Source: Lactonifactor sp050944855
GTDB lineage: Bacteria > Bacillota > Clostridia > Lachnospirales > Lachnospiraceae
Direction of reading: 5' to 3'
Assembly (NCBI GenBank): GCA_050944855.1
Contig: JBMNRU010000005.1
Location: forward strand, 62,001 to 126,000
Length of the DNA: 64,000 nt
Below are positions 42,989-51,864 of the stretch, piece by piece. Position numbers and translations under genes: made by a program. The notes beneath the pieces were generated by a model. It worked only from the letters and a program-made list of their open reading frames with translations, was not told where the DNA came from and did not search any database. Position 1 is the stretch's first letter, and the number at the start of each line of letters is the position of its first letter.

Positions 42989-43348
42989 ATGGATTATATA
43001 AATGCATTTTGGGTCGGTGGTCTTGTCTGTGCGCTGTCCCAGATATTGTTGGATAAGACAAAAATGATGCCGGGACGCGTTATGGTGACATTGGTGTGTA
43101 CCGGGTGTGTGTTAGGAGCCTTGGGAATCTTTGAACCATTGAAAAGCTATGCAGGAGCCGGTGTGACAGTGCCCCTGCTGGGATTTGGGAATACTTTGTG
43201 GACTGGTGTGAAGAAGAGTGTCATGGAACATGGCTTTCTCGGCATTTTTATGGGTGGCTTTACATCAAGTGCCGTGGGAATCTGTTCCGCATTGGTATTT
43301 GGTTATCTGGCCAGTCTTATTTTTCGCCCTAAAATGAAGGGGGAATAA
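42989..43348 (+). CDS. spoVAE: Stage V sporulation protein AE (SpoVAEB type)
   Basis: 119 residues, four helices. FWVGGLVCALSQILLDKTKM and GAGVTVPLLGFGNTLWTGV are typical of SpoVAE and homologous to parts of SpoVAC. Last gene of the sigF-spoVA run; spoVAF and lysA, which follow in Bacillus, are absent here. The start follows AGGAGG. Confidence 0.93.
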   Translation: MDYINAFWVGGLVCALSQILLDKTKMMPGRVMVTLVCTGCVLGALGIFEPLKSYAGAGVTVPLLGFGNTLWTGVKKSVMEHGFLGIFMGGFTSSAVGICSALVFGYLASLIFRPKMKGE

Positions 43349-43419
43349 TTTTTCTGTACTTTTTGGGAACATGATGGTATACTTGCTGTAGGAATAATGC
43401 AAAAACTAGGAGGCAAATT

Positions 43420-44166
43420 ATGCTGCATGAATTTTCCAGAATGGAACCTTTAGTGGGAGAAAAGGGACTGGAACGTCTGTATAAAACCAGGGTTGCCGTG
43501 TTTGGTATTGGAGGCGTGGGATCCTATGTTGTAGAAGCGCTGGCGAGAAGCGGTGTGGGAAGCCTGACATTGGTGGACAATGATACCGTATCGATTACGA
43601 ATATAAACAGACAGCTGATCGCGCTGCGTTCCACTCTGGGAAGGTCAAAGACACAGGTGGCAAAGGAAAGGGTGCTGGATATCAATTCCGATGCGATTGT
43701 GAATACTTACGAAACCTTTGTGAATGCAGATACCATTCAGATCTTTGATTTTTCTACATTTGATTATATTGTGGATGCGGTGGATACGGTGACCACGAAG
43801 CTGCTTCTGATTGAAAAAGCGAAGGAACGGGGCGTACCGATTATTTCCTGTATGGGAACCGGCAATAAATTGGATCCTTCCTGTTTCCAAATTACAGATA
43901 TTTCCAAAACCAGCGTGTGTCCGTTGGCAAAAGTGATTCGCACAGAACTGAAGAAAAGAAAAATCCGAAAAGTAAAAGTGTTGTTTTCTACCGAGCAGCC
44001 GATCAAAGATAAGAAAAAATTGCTGTCGGGCAGGAATACAAAGGAGGTATCTCAGGAAACCAAAGGAAATACAGGGCGTCCGGTGCCCGGAAGTGTTTCT
44101 TTTGTGCCCAGTGTGGCAGGGTTGATGATTGCAGGAGAAGTCATAAAAGATTTGCTGAGCCAATAA
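43420..44166 (+). CDS. tcdA: tRNA threonylcarbamoyladenosine dehydratase (TcdA/CsdL-like)
   Basis: 248 residues, ThiF/E1-like fold. The nucleotide-binding motif is GIGGVGSYVVEALARSG (29-45), followed by LVDNDTVSITNINRQ, DAVDTVTTKLLL, SCMGTGNKLDPS and CPLAKVIR. This pattern marks the TcdA group, which cyclises t6A37 to ct6A in ANN-decoding tRNAs. Related ThiF proteins could be confused, but the spacing and length fit TcdA. AGGAGG precedes the start. Confidence 0.9.
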   Translation: MLHEFSRMEPLVGEKGLERLYKTRVAVFGIGGVGSYVVEALARSGVGSLTLVDNDTVSITNINRQLIALRSTLGRSKTQVAKERVLDINSDAIVNTYETFVNADTIQIFDFSTFDYIVDAVDTVTTKLLLIEKAKERGVPIISCMGTGNKLDPSCFQITDISKTSVCPLAKVIRTELKKRKIRKVKVLFSTEQPIKDKKKLLSGRNTKEVSQETKGNTGRPVPGSVSFVPSVAGLMIAGEVIKDLLSQ

Positions 44167-44231
44167 GAATATTATATGATAAATATCTGGCCTGTAATGG
44201 TACGGGGAAGAAAAAGTTGAGGAAGTAGAAC

Positions 44232-45152
44232 GTGAAAGAGAAGATATATCAGGAATTATGTACAGCAGCAGGAAAGGAAAATGTACTGCTGAAAGAACCT
44301 ATGAGTCGTCATACCACATTTCGTATCGGAGGACCGGCAGATTATTTTGTTGTACCGGATACGGTGGAACAGCTCAGCCAGCTGGTAAAAATCTGCATAA
44401 AAGAAGAAATACCTTACTTTATACTGGGTAATGGAAGCAATCTGCTGGTAAGCGATGAAGGCTATCGGGGGGTAGTATTGCAGCTGTATCGGAATATGTG
44501 CGATATTTGTGTAAAAGGCAGTCAGGTGCATGCACAGGCAGGAGCTTTGTTATCTCAGATTGCCAAGAAAGCACAGGAGCATAATCTGACAGGATTTGAA
44601 TTTGCAGGAGGGATTCCGGGAACCCTGGGCGGTGCGGCTGTTATGAATGCCGGTGCGTATGGCGGCGAGATGAAGGAGATACTGGCTCAGGTAACGGTTC
44701 TGGATCAGCAGGGAAATGTGCTTACTCTGCCGTCGGACAGCCTGCAGATGGGATATCGTACCAGTATTATTAAAGAAAAACAGTATATTGTTCTGGAAGC
44801 AGTGATTCAGCTGGCAAAAGGAGACCCCGACGTTATCGCAGAGAGGATGGAAGAATTAAAAGAGTTAAGGGTCAGCAAGCAGCCTTTGGATTACCCCAGT
44901 GCGGGAAGTACTTTTAAAAGGCCCGCGGGATATTTTGCAGGAAAGCTGATCATGGATGCCGGTCTGGCAGGGTATTCTGTGGGAGATGCACAGGTATCAG
45001 AAAAGCATTGCGGATTTGTGATCAACCAAAGGAATGCTACGGCAGAAGAGGTAAAAACACTGATGCTGCATGTGCGGGATCAGGTGAAAGAAAAGTTTGG
45101 TGTAGAATTAGAACCGGAAGTGAAGTTTTTAGGATTTCAATGGGATAAATAA
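44232..45152 (+). CDS. murB: UDP-N-acetylenolpyruvoylglucosamine reductase
   Basis: 306 residues. This FAD enzyme makes UDP-MurNAc for peptidoglycan. FAD domain motifs are FRIGGPADYFV, ILGNGSNLLVSD and FAGGIPGTLGGAAVMNAGAYGGE. The catalytic Ser lies in YPSAGSTFKRP and the C-terminal Glu region in LEPEVKFLG. The start is GTG at 44232 with only a modest GAGGAA upstream. First gene of murB-rapZ-whiA-crh. Confidence 0.97.
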   Translation: MKEKIYQELCTAAGKENVLLKEPMSRHTTFRIGGPADYFVVPDTVEQLSQLVKICIKEEIPYFILGNGSNLLVSDEGYRGVVLQLYRNMCDICVKGSQVHAQAGALLSQIAKKAQEHNLTGFEFAGGIPGTLGGAAVMNAGAYGGEMKEILAQVTVLDQQGNVLTLPSDSLQMGYRTSIIKEKQYIVLEAVIQLAKGDPDVIAERMEELKELRVSKQPLDYPSAGSTFKRPAGYFAGKLIMDAGLAGYSVGDAQVSEKHCGFVINQRNATAEEVKTLMLHVRDQVKEKFGVELEPEVKFLGFQWDK

Positions 45153-45163
45153 GGGGAGTTTGC

Positions 45164-46042
45164 ATGCGGTTTGTAATTGTGACAGGTATGTCAGGTGCCG
45201 GTAAAAGTACAGCACTGAAGATGTTGGAAGATATGGGATATTTTTGTGTAGATAATCTTCCCATTTCTTTGATTGATAAGTTTGCACAGCTTACCATGGA
45301 TACCGAAAACGGCGAGATAGAAAAGTTCGCTTTGGGCATAGATGTGCGAAGCGGCAGAGCTTTGAATGAATTGGAGTCTGTACTGGAGCAGCTGACGCTG
45401 TCCGGGGTTCATTATGAAATTTTATATCTGGATGCAGAAGATTATGTGCTTGTGAAGCGGTATAAAGAGACACGAAGAAGTCATCCGCTGGCCGGAGACG
45501 GCAGAGTGGATCAGGGTATCCGTTTAGAGCGGGAGAAGTTAAGCTTTTTAAAAAAACACGCAGATTATATTATTGATACCAGCCAGCTGCTGACCAGAGA
45601 GCTAAAAGCAGAACTGGATAAAATATTTGTAAAAAATGAAGAATTTCGGAATCTGTTTATCACAATTTTATCCTTTGGATACAAATACGGAATTCCGGGG
45701 GATTCTGATCTGGTATTTGATGTGCGGTTTTTGCCCAATCCCTATTATGTAGAGTCGTTAAAGGCACTGACGGGCAATGATCCGCCCGTGCAGGAATTTA
45801 TTATGGGGTTTGATCTGGCCCATGAATTTTCAGACAAACTGGAAGATATGATCCGCTTTCTGATTCCCAATTACATCATAGAGGGAAAGAATCAGCTGGT
45901 GGTCAGTATCGGATGTACCGGAGGAAAGCATCGTTCCGTAACGTTGGCCAATGAGCTGTACCGCAGACTTTCGCAGGATACGGAATACGGATTAAAGGTA
46001 GAACACCGGGATATCGGAAAAGATGCTTTGCGGAGAAAATAA
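45164..46042 (+). CDS. rapZ: RapZ / YvcJ nucleotide-binding adapter protein
   Basis: 292 residues. Walker A is GMSGAGKST (8-16). Family segments VDNLPISLI, RYKETRRSHPLAG and SFGYKYGIP follow, with GCTGGKHRSV in the C-terminal RNA-binding domain. RapZ binds GlcN6P and small RNAs in enterobacteria; Firmicutes YvcJ is a GTPase linked to competence and cell-wall metabolism. The neighbour whiA matches the conserved yvcJ-yvcK-yvcL order, except that yvcK is missing. Confidence 0.96.
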   Translation: MRFVIVTGMSGAGKSTALKMLEDMGYFCVDNLPISLIDKFAQLTMDTENGEIEKFALGIDVRSGRALNELESVLEQLTLSGVHYEILYLDAEDYVLVKRYKETRRSHPLAGDGRVDQGIRLEREKLSFLKKHADYIIDTSQLLTRELKAELDKIFVKNEEFRNLFITILSFGYKYGIPGDSDLVFDVRFLPNPYYVESLKALTGNDPPVQEFIMGFDLAHEFSDKLEDMIRFLIPNYIIEGKNQLVVSIGCTGGKHRSVTLANELYRRLSQDTEYGLKVEHRDIGKDALRRK

Positions 46043-46064
46043 GCAGGTGATAAAGGAGAATGGC

Positions 46065-47027
46065 ATGTCATTTTCTGGTAAAGTAAAAGAAGAATTGGTG
46101 AAGGTACAGAGCCGTGCAAGGCATTGTCAGATCGCAGAATTAGCGTCTATTATCGGGTTTTGCGGACAGATTGCAAAGAAATCAGACGGAAGTCTTACTT
46201 TGCGTATTCATATCGAAAATGAATATGTTGCCAGAAAGTACTTTACATTATTGAAAAAAACATTTAATATAGATACTGAAATTTCCATTAGAGAGAATCG
46301 ATCTTTACATAAAAGTCGTGCATACAGTATTGAAATACCTACAGAAGCAGATTCTATTCGTATTTTGCAGGCGGTAAAAATATTAGGGAGCGATATGCAG
46401 GTGTCCGATACAGTGGGTCTGGTGGATCCGATCGTGGTTCAGAAGAACTGCTGCAGACGCGCATTTATCAGAGGTGCATTTTTATGCGCGGGATCCATGA
46501 GTGATCCCAGGAAGAGCTATCACTTTGAAATTGTATGTGTATCACCAGAGAAAGCGACACAGCTGCAGGAACTGATCTGCAGTTTCGACATTGATGCGAA
46601 GGTTGTCAGCCGTAAAAAGTATTTTGTGGTGTACATCAAAGAAGGGGCTCAAATAGTAGAAATGCTTGGGATCATGGAAGCCAGTGTTGCTTATATGGAT
46701 CTGGAAAACATCCGTATCCTGAAGGATATGCGTAACGCGGTAAACCGCAAGGTGAATTGCGAGACTGCCAATATCAATAAGACTGTGAATGCGGCAGTAA
46801 AGCAGATGGAAGATATTCGTTATATACGAGATACCGTAGGTTTACATGGTTTATCGGAGGGTCTGCAGGAGATAGCGAATCTGAGATTGGAATATCCGGA
46901 GGCAACGCTGAAGGAGCTAGGAATGTTGTTAAATCCCCGGGTGGGCAAGTCAGGAGTAAACCACAGACTGAGAAAGTTATGCAATCTGGCGGATGAACTC
47001 AGGGGAAACAAGGAGGAAGAAGTATGA
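46065..47027 (+). CDS. whiA: Sporulation/division regulator WhiA (YvcL)
   Basis: 320 residues. An N-terminal degenerate LAGLIDADG domain (ELASIIGFCGQI; RAFIRGAFLCAGSMSDP) and a C-terminal HTH (LSEGLQEIANLRLEYPEATLKELG...VGKSGVNHRLRKL) identify WhiA. It is a DNA-binding protein affecting cell division and chromosome segregation in Firmicutes. The start at 46065 is chosen because MSFSGKVKEEL is the family N-terminus and AAGGAG precedes it. Its stop overlaps the next ATG. Confidence 0.96.
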   Translation: MSFSGKVKEELVKVQSRARHCQIAELASIIGFCGQIAKKSDGSLTLRIHIENEYVARKYFTLLKKTFNIDTEISIRENRSLHKSRAYSIEIPTEADSIRILQAVKILGSDMQVSDTVGLVDPIVVQKNCCRRAFIRGAFLCAGSMSDPRKSYHFEIVCVSPEKATQLQELICSFDIDAKVVSRKKYFVVYIKEGAQIVEMLGIMEASVAYMDLENIRILKDMRNAVNRKVNCETANINKTVNAAVKQMEDIRYIRDTVGLHGLSEGLQEIANLRLEYPEATLKELGMLLNPRVGKSGVNHRLRKLCNLADELRGNKEEEV

Positions 47028-47278
47028 TTAAGAAACCGTTGACCATTAAAATTTCCAGTGGGCTTGAGGCTAGACCAGTTGCTTTTTTAGTACAGGTAGC
47101 CAGCCAGTATGAAAGCAAAATCTATCTGGAATGCGACGACAAACGTGTAAATGCAAAAAGTATTATGGGTATGATGAGCCTGGGTCTGGATGAAGGGGAA
47201 CGCGTGACCGTATCAACTGAAGGTGTAGATGAAGAAGAAGCAATGCAGGGTATTGAGAAGTATTTATGCTGCGAATGA
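47024..47278 (+). CDS. HPr-family protein lacking the phosphorylatable His (Crh-like)
   Basis: 84 residues with the HPr fold. The catalytic position 15 is Glu (SGLEARP) instead of the His that accepts phosphate from Enzyme I. Ser46 (NAKSIMGMMSLG), the HPr kinase target, is kept. This is the pattern of Bacillus Crh (Gln15, Ser46), a carbon-catabolite co-regulator that cannot move sugar phosphate. Crh also lies right after whiA/yvcL in Bacillus, so the context agrees. Overlaps whiA by 4 bp and is followed by a terminator. Confidence 0.85.
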   Translation: MIKKPLTIKISSGLEARPVAFLVQVASQYESKIYLECDDKRVNAKSIMGMMSLGLDEGERVTVSTEGVDEEEAMQGIEKYLCCE

Positions 47279-47289
47279 TAACATATGTT

Positions 47290-47322
47290 AAAAAAGTGCC
47301 GATATGATATCGGCACTTTTTT
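47290..47322. terminator. Bidirectional terminator between the crh-like gene and a GNAT gene
   Basis: AAAAAAGTGCCGAT is mirrored by ATCGGCACTTTTTT. A near-perfect long stem with A/T tails on both sides serves both convergent genes. Confidence 0.92.
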
Positions 47323-48076
47323 AGTCCAGTATTGACTGCTGGCGGAACCAATAGGTATAAAAATCCTGAAAACCAATAGAAGAATACAGCTTCTTAGCGG
47401 GGACATTTCCCTGTACTACCTGTAAATAAGCTTTCGTCGCTCCCCGTCGGATCCCTTCATTTATGATAGCCTGACAAATTTCACGTCCCCAGTGCTGTCC
47501 CCGATATGCTTCATGCACATGGATGGCATAGAGTCCGATATATTCCCGGTCCAGGATACCCAATCCGGTAGCTACGATTTTTTCGTCCCGCCAGATAGAT
47601 GCGGCGATAGTATCCTTAGGAATAGCGCGGTACATAGAAGGTACGATTTGATGATGTATGGAGTTGGTCATGTTTTTTAAACGGAAAAGTCCCTGGATCC
47701 ATTGGGAGGGAATATGATCTTCCAGCAGGACCGTATGGTCAGAGGCCAGAGGGACAGGATTTTCCAGATTCATGGTCATGACTTCTGTGGTATGTTCGAT
47801 GCGATAGCCCCGTTCCATCAGCATGTGGTCGAAAGAACTGTCGGTGAGCGGGCTGATCTTAAAAATAGCCGGGGTCCCCCATTTTTCGTAGGCGGATTCA
47901 CAGTACAGTATTTTTTCCTTTAAAGGAATGGCGGAAGGCCCAATTTGTTCCACGCTGTTGGTTCGGTGGGTATAAAAATAGGAAAAACGCAGCAGCCAGC
48001 CGTCATATATCTGGATCTGGTGAGAAGGCCATGCGTTTAAGGATAAATCTTCGATAATTTTTATTTCTCGGTTCAT
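47321..48076 (-). CDS. GNAT family N-acetyltransferase
   Basis: 251 residues. The C-terminal GNAT core reads GLYAIHVHEAYRGQHWGREICQAIINEG (motif A, quoted in part by its VHEAYRGQ-W-G core) and AYLQVVQGNVPAKKLYSSIGF. The N-terminal half is a diverged GNAT-like region with a conserved WP...YDGWLLRFS element, as in double-domain or YobR-like acetyltransferases. The substrate is unknown. The ribosome site is weak. Stand-alone, converging on the crh-like gene. Confidence 0.88.
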   Translation of the reverse strand: MNREIKIIEDLSLNAWPSHQIQIYDGWLLRFSYFYTHRTNSVEQIGPSAIPLKEKILYCESAYEKWGTPAIFKISPLTDSSFDHMLMERGYRIEHTTEVMTMNLENPVPLASDHTVLLEDHIPSQWIQGLFRLKNMTNSIHHQIVPSMYRAIPKDTIAASIWRDEKIVATGLGILDREYIGLYAIHVHEAYRGQHWGREICQAIINEGIRRGATKAYLQVVQGNVPAKKLYSSIGFQDFYTYWFRQQSILD

Positions 48077-48156
48077 GCTATTTCACACTCTCATTTGTTT
48101 TAAAGTCATTATAAAATAGGAAAGAGTTTTGCACAAGTAAAAATAAAGGGGCACCC

Positions 48157-48185
48157 TTGCGGGAATAAAAAAAACAGTCTATAAT
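48157..48185 (+). promoter_or_regulatory. Promoter of the M18 aminopeptidase gene
   Basis: TTGCGG, a 17-bp A-rich spacer and a perfect TATAAT, about 50 bp before the start codon. Confidence 0.75.
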
Positions 48186-48237
48186 TATTTCCAGAACTTT
48201 GTCTTATCAGAAAAACAGAGGAAGAAAGAGGTTTTAT

Positions 48238-49623
48238 ATGGAACGTAAAATTGCATGGAATAAATATGAAGATAATCGTGAGAAAATGGCATCGTTACTG
48301 GAATTTAATGATGCTTATAAAAAATTCCTTTCAAAATGTAAAACAGAAAGAGAATGTGTAACAGAGATCGTAAAAGAAATCGAGCAGCAGGGATATCAAA
48401 ATCTGGAACAGGTGATCCGTGAACAGAAAGTCCTGAAATGCGGTGACAGAGTGTATGCTAATAATATGGAAAAATCTCTGCTCATGTTTCAGATCGGCAG
48501 CAGACCCATGGAAGAGGGACTGCGGATTTTAGGTGCGCATATTGATTCTCCCCGTCTGGATCTGAAACCGAATCCATTGTATGAGGATGAGGACATGGCT
48601 ATGTTAGATACACATTACTATGGCGGTGTCAAGAAGTATCAATGGGTTGCACTGCCGTTGGCTCTCCATGGAGTGGCAGTAAAAAAAGATGGAAGTACGG
48701 TAACGGTATCCATAGGAGAACATCCGGAGGATCCTGTAGTGGGAGTTTCCGATCTTTTGATCCATCTGTCTCAGAAACAGCTTGCTAAAAAAGGCAGTGA
48801 AGTGGTAGAAGGAGAAGATCTGAATGTACTGATCGGCAGCCGTCCGCTGGCCGGAGAAAAAGATGAGCCGGTAAAAGCTCAGATATTAGCTATCTTAAAA
48901 GAGAAATATCAGATAGAAGAGGAAGATTTTATGTCTGCAGAACTGGAGGTAGTTCCTGCAGGACCGGCCAGAGACTATGGGCTGGACCGGAGTATGATTA
49001 TGTCTTATGGACACGATGACCGCGTATGTGCATATCCTTCTTACCAGGCGATGCTGACGCTGAATCAGGTGGAGTATACGGCCGTTTGCCTTCTGGTGGA
49101 TAAAGAAGAGATTGGAAGTGTGGGTGCGACCGGCATGCAGTCCCGTTTCTTCGAAAATATGGTGGCAGAGGTGATGTATGCGTCAGGACAGTATAGTGAA
49201 CTGGGGGTACGGAGAGCACTTTCCCGTTCCAAAATGCTTTCCTCTGATGTAAGCGCAGCGTTCGATCCCAATTATCCTCAGGTGATGGAAAAAAAGAATT
49301 GTGCATATTTGGGAAAAGGGCTGACCTTTAATAAATATACCGGATCCAGAGGAAAGTCCGGCTCCAATGATGCCAATGCAGAATATATTGCCGTTTTGCG
49401 CCGGGTATTGGATGAAGCAGATGTTTCTTATCAGACGGCGGAACTGGGAAGAGTAGATGCCGGCGGAGGCGGTACCATTGCCTATATTCTGGCGAATTAC
49501 GGCATGGAAGTGATTGATTGCGGTGTAGCAGTGTTAAATATGCATGCACCCTGGGAAATTGTGAGCAAAGTGGATGTTTATGAGGCATATTTGGGCTACC
49601 AGGCATTTTTGAACTGCCTGTAG
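48238..49623 (+). CDS. M18 family aminopeptidase
   Basis: 461 residues. Dinuclear zinc exopeptidase: metal-binding His in GAHIDSPRLDLKPN, LDTHYYGGVKKYQW, the Glu pair in DKEEIGSVGATGM and the C-terminal NMHAPWEI with the last His ligand. It removes N-terminal residues from peptides in the cytosol. The start at 48238 follows AGAGG; the longer upstream frame has no signal. Single promoter immediately upstream. Confidence 0.95.
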   Translation: MERKIAWNKYEDNREKMASLLEFNDAYKKFLSKCKTERECVTEIVKEIEQQGYQNLEQVIREQKVLKCGDRVYANNMEKSLLMFQIGSRPMEEGLRILGAHIDSPRLDLKPNPLYEDEDMAMLDTHYYGGVKKYQWVALPLALHGVAVKKDGSTVTVSIGEHPEDPVVGVSDLLIHLSQKQLAKKGSEVVEGEDLNVLIGSRPLAGEKDEPVKAQILAILKEKYQIEEEDFMSAELEVVPAGPARDYGLDRSMIMSYGHDDRVCAYPSYQAMLTLNQVEYTAVCLLVDKEEIGSVGATGMQSRFFENMVAEVMYASGQYSELGVRRALSRSKMLSSDVSAAFDPNYPQVMEKKNCAYLGKGLTFNKYTGSRGKSGSNDANAEYIAVLRRVLDEADVSYQTAELGRVDAGGGGTIAYILANYGMEVIDCGVAVLNMHAPWEIVSKVDVYEAYLGYQAFLNCL

Positions 49624-49654
49624 GAAGAAAAACGAATACCGAGGAGAACGAGAC

Positions 49655-50551
49655 ATGATGAAAAAGATAAGTCCGCTGTTGGTTATGCTTGCCGGAACTC
49701 TGTGGGGAACTATGGGCCTTTTTGTCAGAACTTTTTATGATGCGGGATTGGGTGCGCTGGAGATATCAGAGATACGTGCGGCTTTTACATCCGTTATTCT
49801 GCTGTGCGTACTGGGGATTTTTAACAGAAAACTGCTTTCTGTACGGCTGAAGGATTTATGGATTTTTCTGGGTACCGGAATCTGCAGTGTTATGTTTTTC
49901 AATTACTGTTATTTTAGGACGATTTCTCTTACTTCTTTGTCAGTGGCTGCGGTACTGCTTTATACCGCACCGGCTATGGTTATGGTGATTTCTTTGTTTG
50001 TGTTTAAAGAAAAACTGACAAAAGAGAAAGTAATCGCATTGGTATTATCTTTTGTCGGTTGTGTTTTTGTGACGGGACTGATAGGAGGCAGCCTGGTATT
50101 GAATGTGCCGGGCATTCTGATCGGCCTGGGAGCCGGATTTGGATATTCGCTGTATACCATTTTTAGCAGGATCGCGCTGGAAAAGGGATATCCTCCCTTT
50201 ACCATTACTGCGTTTACCTTCCTGTTTACCAGCATCGGCAATCTGTTTGTCTGCGATGTAAAAGCAGTGGCAGATGTGATGACGGCGGACGGTACCATGC
50301 TGCTGTATGGAATTGTATTTGCGGTGGTCAGTACAGTGCTTCCCTATCTGTTGTATACAACCGGCCTCAGTTATATGGAGGCGGGCAAGGCATCCATTAT
50401 GTCATCAGCGGAACCGGTATCTGCCACCATATTGGGGATTCTGGTATTGGGAGATCCGGTTACGGTCAGCGGAATTTTAGGGGTTGTCTGTATTTTGTCA
50501 GCGATTGTTATCCTTAATATAAAAAAGCCGGAAGCAGAAAAAGAAGCTTAG
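49655..50551 (+). CDS. EamA / DMT family transporter
   Basis: 298 residues with ten hydrophobic helices in two EamA repeats: MLAGTLWGTMGLFVR...EIRAAF in the first and GLGAGFGYSLYTIFSRIALE in the second, and AGKASIMSSAEPVSATILG near the end. These transporters export amino acids, nucleosides or similar metabolites; the substrate is not predictable. GAGGAG is 8 nt upstream. 31 bp after the aminopeptidase gene, so probably co-transcribed. Confidence 0.93.
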   Translation: MMKKISPLLVMLAGTLWGTMGLFVRTFYDAGLGALEISEIRAAFTSVILLCVLGIFNRKLLSVRLKDLWIFLGTGICSVMFFNYCYFRTISLTSLSVAAVLLYTAPAMVMVISLFVFKEKLTKEKVIALVLSFVGCVFVTGLIGGSLVLNVPGILIGLGAGFGYSLYTIFSRIALEKGYPPFTITAFTFLFTSIGNLFVCDVKAVADVMTADGTMLLYGIVFAVVSTVLPYLLYTTGLSYMEAGKASIMSSAEPVSATILGILVLGDPVTVSGILGVVCILSAIVILNIKKPEAEKEA

Positions 50552-50667
50552 GAAAATGCAGGTTATTTCAGATGGGTATGTACATCTGGGAATTAAAATG
50601 TTAATATAATAGAATATGAATGAGAAACTGCAATAGGAATATACATAGGACAAGGGGAGAACTGTAT

Positions 50668-51729
50668 ATGTCGAAATTTCTTAAATTTATAGTAAATCTG
50701 GTAGTTCTTTGCACGGTTGTGGTGGCATTGGCGTTATTGGTCCCGCCGCTGGCAGGGGTGAAGACAGTTATGATAGATGATGCTGGCAAAGATACGAATT
50801 TGCCGGTGGGATCCGTTACATATGGAAAGTATATCGACACAGCGGATTTGGAAAAGGGCGATAAGATCCTTTTGGAGAATGATGGTGCTGTTTATGAGTA
50901 CACAGTGAGAGAAGCAGATTCTGCAGCAGGTTCCTATACGCTTGTGGATGCTCATGACCGTACAGCGGAAGAACAAACGGCCGAATTAAAGGGAGAGGCA
51001 GCAAAGAGTATTGTTACGATTCCTTATATTGCATACGCCGCTATGGCGCTGCAGAGTACGGAAGGTCTGATCATGGCCGGTCTTGCTATTGTATTTCTTA
51101 TTATTTTGTTTATCTTATCTGAACTGTGGAAAGATGATGATGACGAAGAAGATGAGGAAGACGAAGAAGACGAAGACATCCCTGAGGAAGAAGCACTGCC
51201 GTTGAGCAGAAAAGAAAGAAAACGCGCTGCAAAAGAAGCAAAGCGTGCGGCCAAAGCAGAAGCGAAGATGAAAAAGAAACGTGCAAAAAAAGGATATGAT
51301 GACGAGGAAGACGAAGAAGAGGATGAAGCGGAAGTTCTCGTGGAAGAAGAGCCAGAGCAGCTTGCAGAGGAAGTGATAAAGGCCAGCCTGGAGTCTGTGG
51401 CGTTCGATATCTCAGAAGCAGCAGATCAGAAGGAAGAGGCACCTGTTGAGAAAACACAAGAGATCCCTTCGGTGAAAGCGGCAGAGGAAGCAGTTGCGGA
51501 AACGGCAGAAGAAGTGGTTTCGGAGCCGGCAGCAGAGAAAGCGGTGCAGGAACCGGAACGGTCCGAAGAGCAGGATGAGCAGGATGCGATTGTGGCAAGA
51601 GAGCGGATTCTTCCTTCTCAATCTCTGGATGTGCTGATTTCGAAGGCTACCGTGGAGGGCGACGAACCGGACATTATTGAGGATGAGGAAGCAGGCGTGA
51701 CACTGTTAGATTATTCTGACATTATATAA
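50668..51729 (+). CDS. SipW-like membrane protein without a visible catalytic Ser, with acidic/basic cytoplasmic tail
   Basis: 353 residues. An N-terminal helix, then an extracytoplasmic segment with the layout of archaeal/SipW-type signal peptidase (LPVGSVTYGKYIDTADLEKGDKILL, VYEYTVREAD), and a second helix (about 150-168). The expected SM dipeptide holding the catalytic Ser is absent, so peptidase activity is doubtful. The C-terminal half is very unusual: long Asp/Glu runs, a Lys/Arg/Ala-rich block (SRKERKRAAKEAKRAAKAEA) and Val/Glu-rich low complexity. The function is unknown. GGGGAGA precedes the start. Confidence 0.7.
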   Translation: MSKFLKFIVNLVVLCTVVVALALLVPPLAGVKTVMIDDAGKDTNLPVGSVTYGKYIDTADLEKGDKILLENDGAVYEYTVREADSAAGSYTLVDAHDRTAEEQTAELKGEAAKSIVTIPYIAYAAMALQSTEGLIMAGLAIVFLIILFILSELWKDDDDEEDEEDEEDEDIPEEEALPLSRKERKRAAKEAKRAAKAEAKMKKKRAKKGYDDEEDEEEDEAEVLVEEEPEQLAEEVIKASLESVAFDISEAADQKEEAPVEKTQEIPSVKAAEEAVAETAEEVVSEPAAEKAVQEPERSEEQDEQDAIVARERILPSQSLDVLISKATVEGDEPDIIEDEEAGVTLLDYSDII

Positions 51730-51737
51730 TAAGAAGA

Positions 51738-51775
51738 AAGAGGTCTTTCGCGGATTGGCGGAGGGCCTCTGTTTT
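51738..51775 (+). terminator. Terminator upstream of the S10 operon
   Basis: An AGAGG...CCTCT stem with GCG-type inner pairing and a GTTTTA tail ends the preceding gene. Confidence 0.7.
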
Positions 51776-51829
51776 ACCTTACCAGCAGAATATTGTATTA
51801 AAAAAAATACAATATTTTTGAAAAACACC

Positions 51830-51858
51830 TTGCAAATTTTTTAACGACCCTGTATACT
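51830..51858 (+). promoter_or_regulatory. Promoter of the S10-spc ribosomal protein operon
   Basis: TTGCAA, a 17-bp spacer and TATACT. An A/T-rich tract lies just upstream (51800-51829), as in strong UP-element-type promoters. Confidence 0.8.
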
Positions 51859-51864
51859 GTTAAC

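Noticed and set aside
51024..51598. Long minus-strand frames opposite the charged tail of the SipW-like gene
   Set aside because: They are low-complexity mirror translations (poly-Ser/Leu) of the Glu/Lys-rich coding strand, without start signals.
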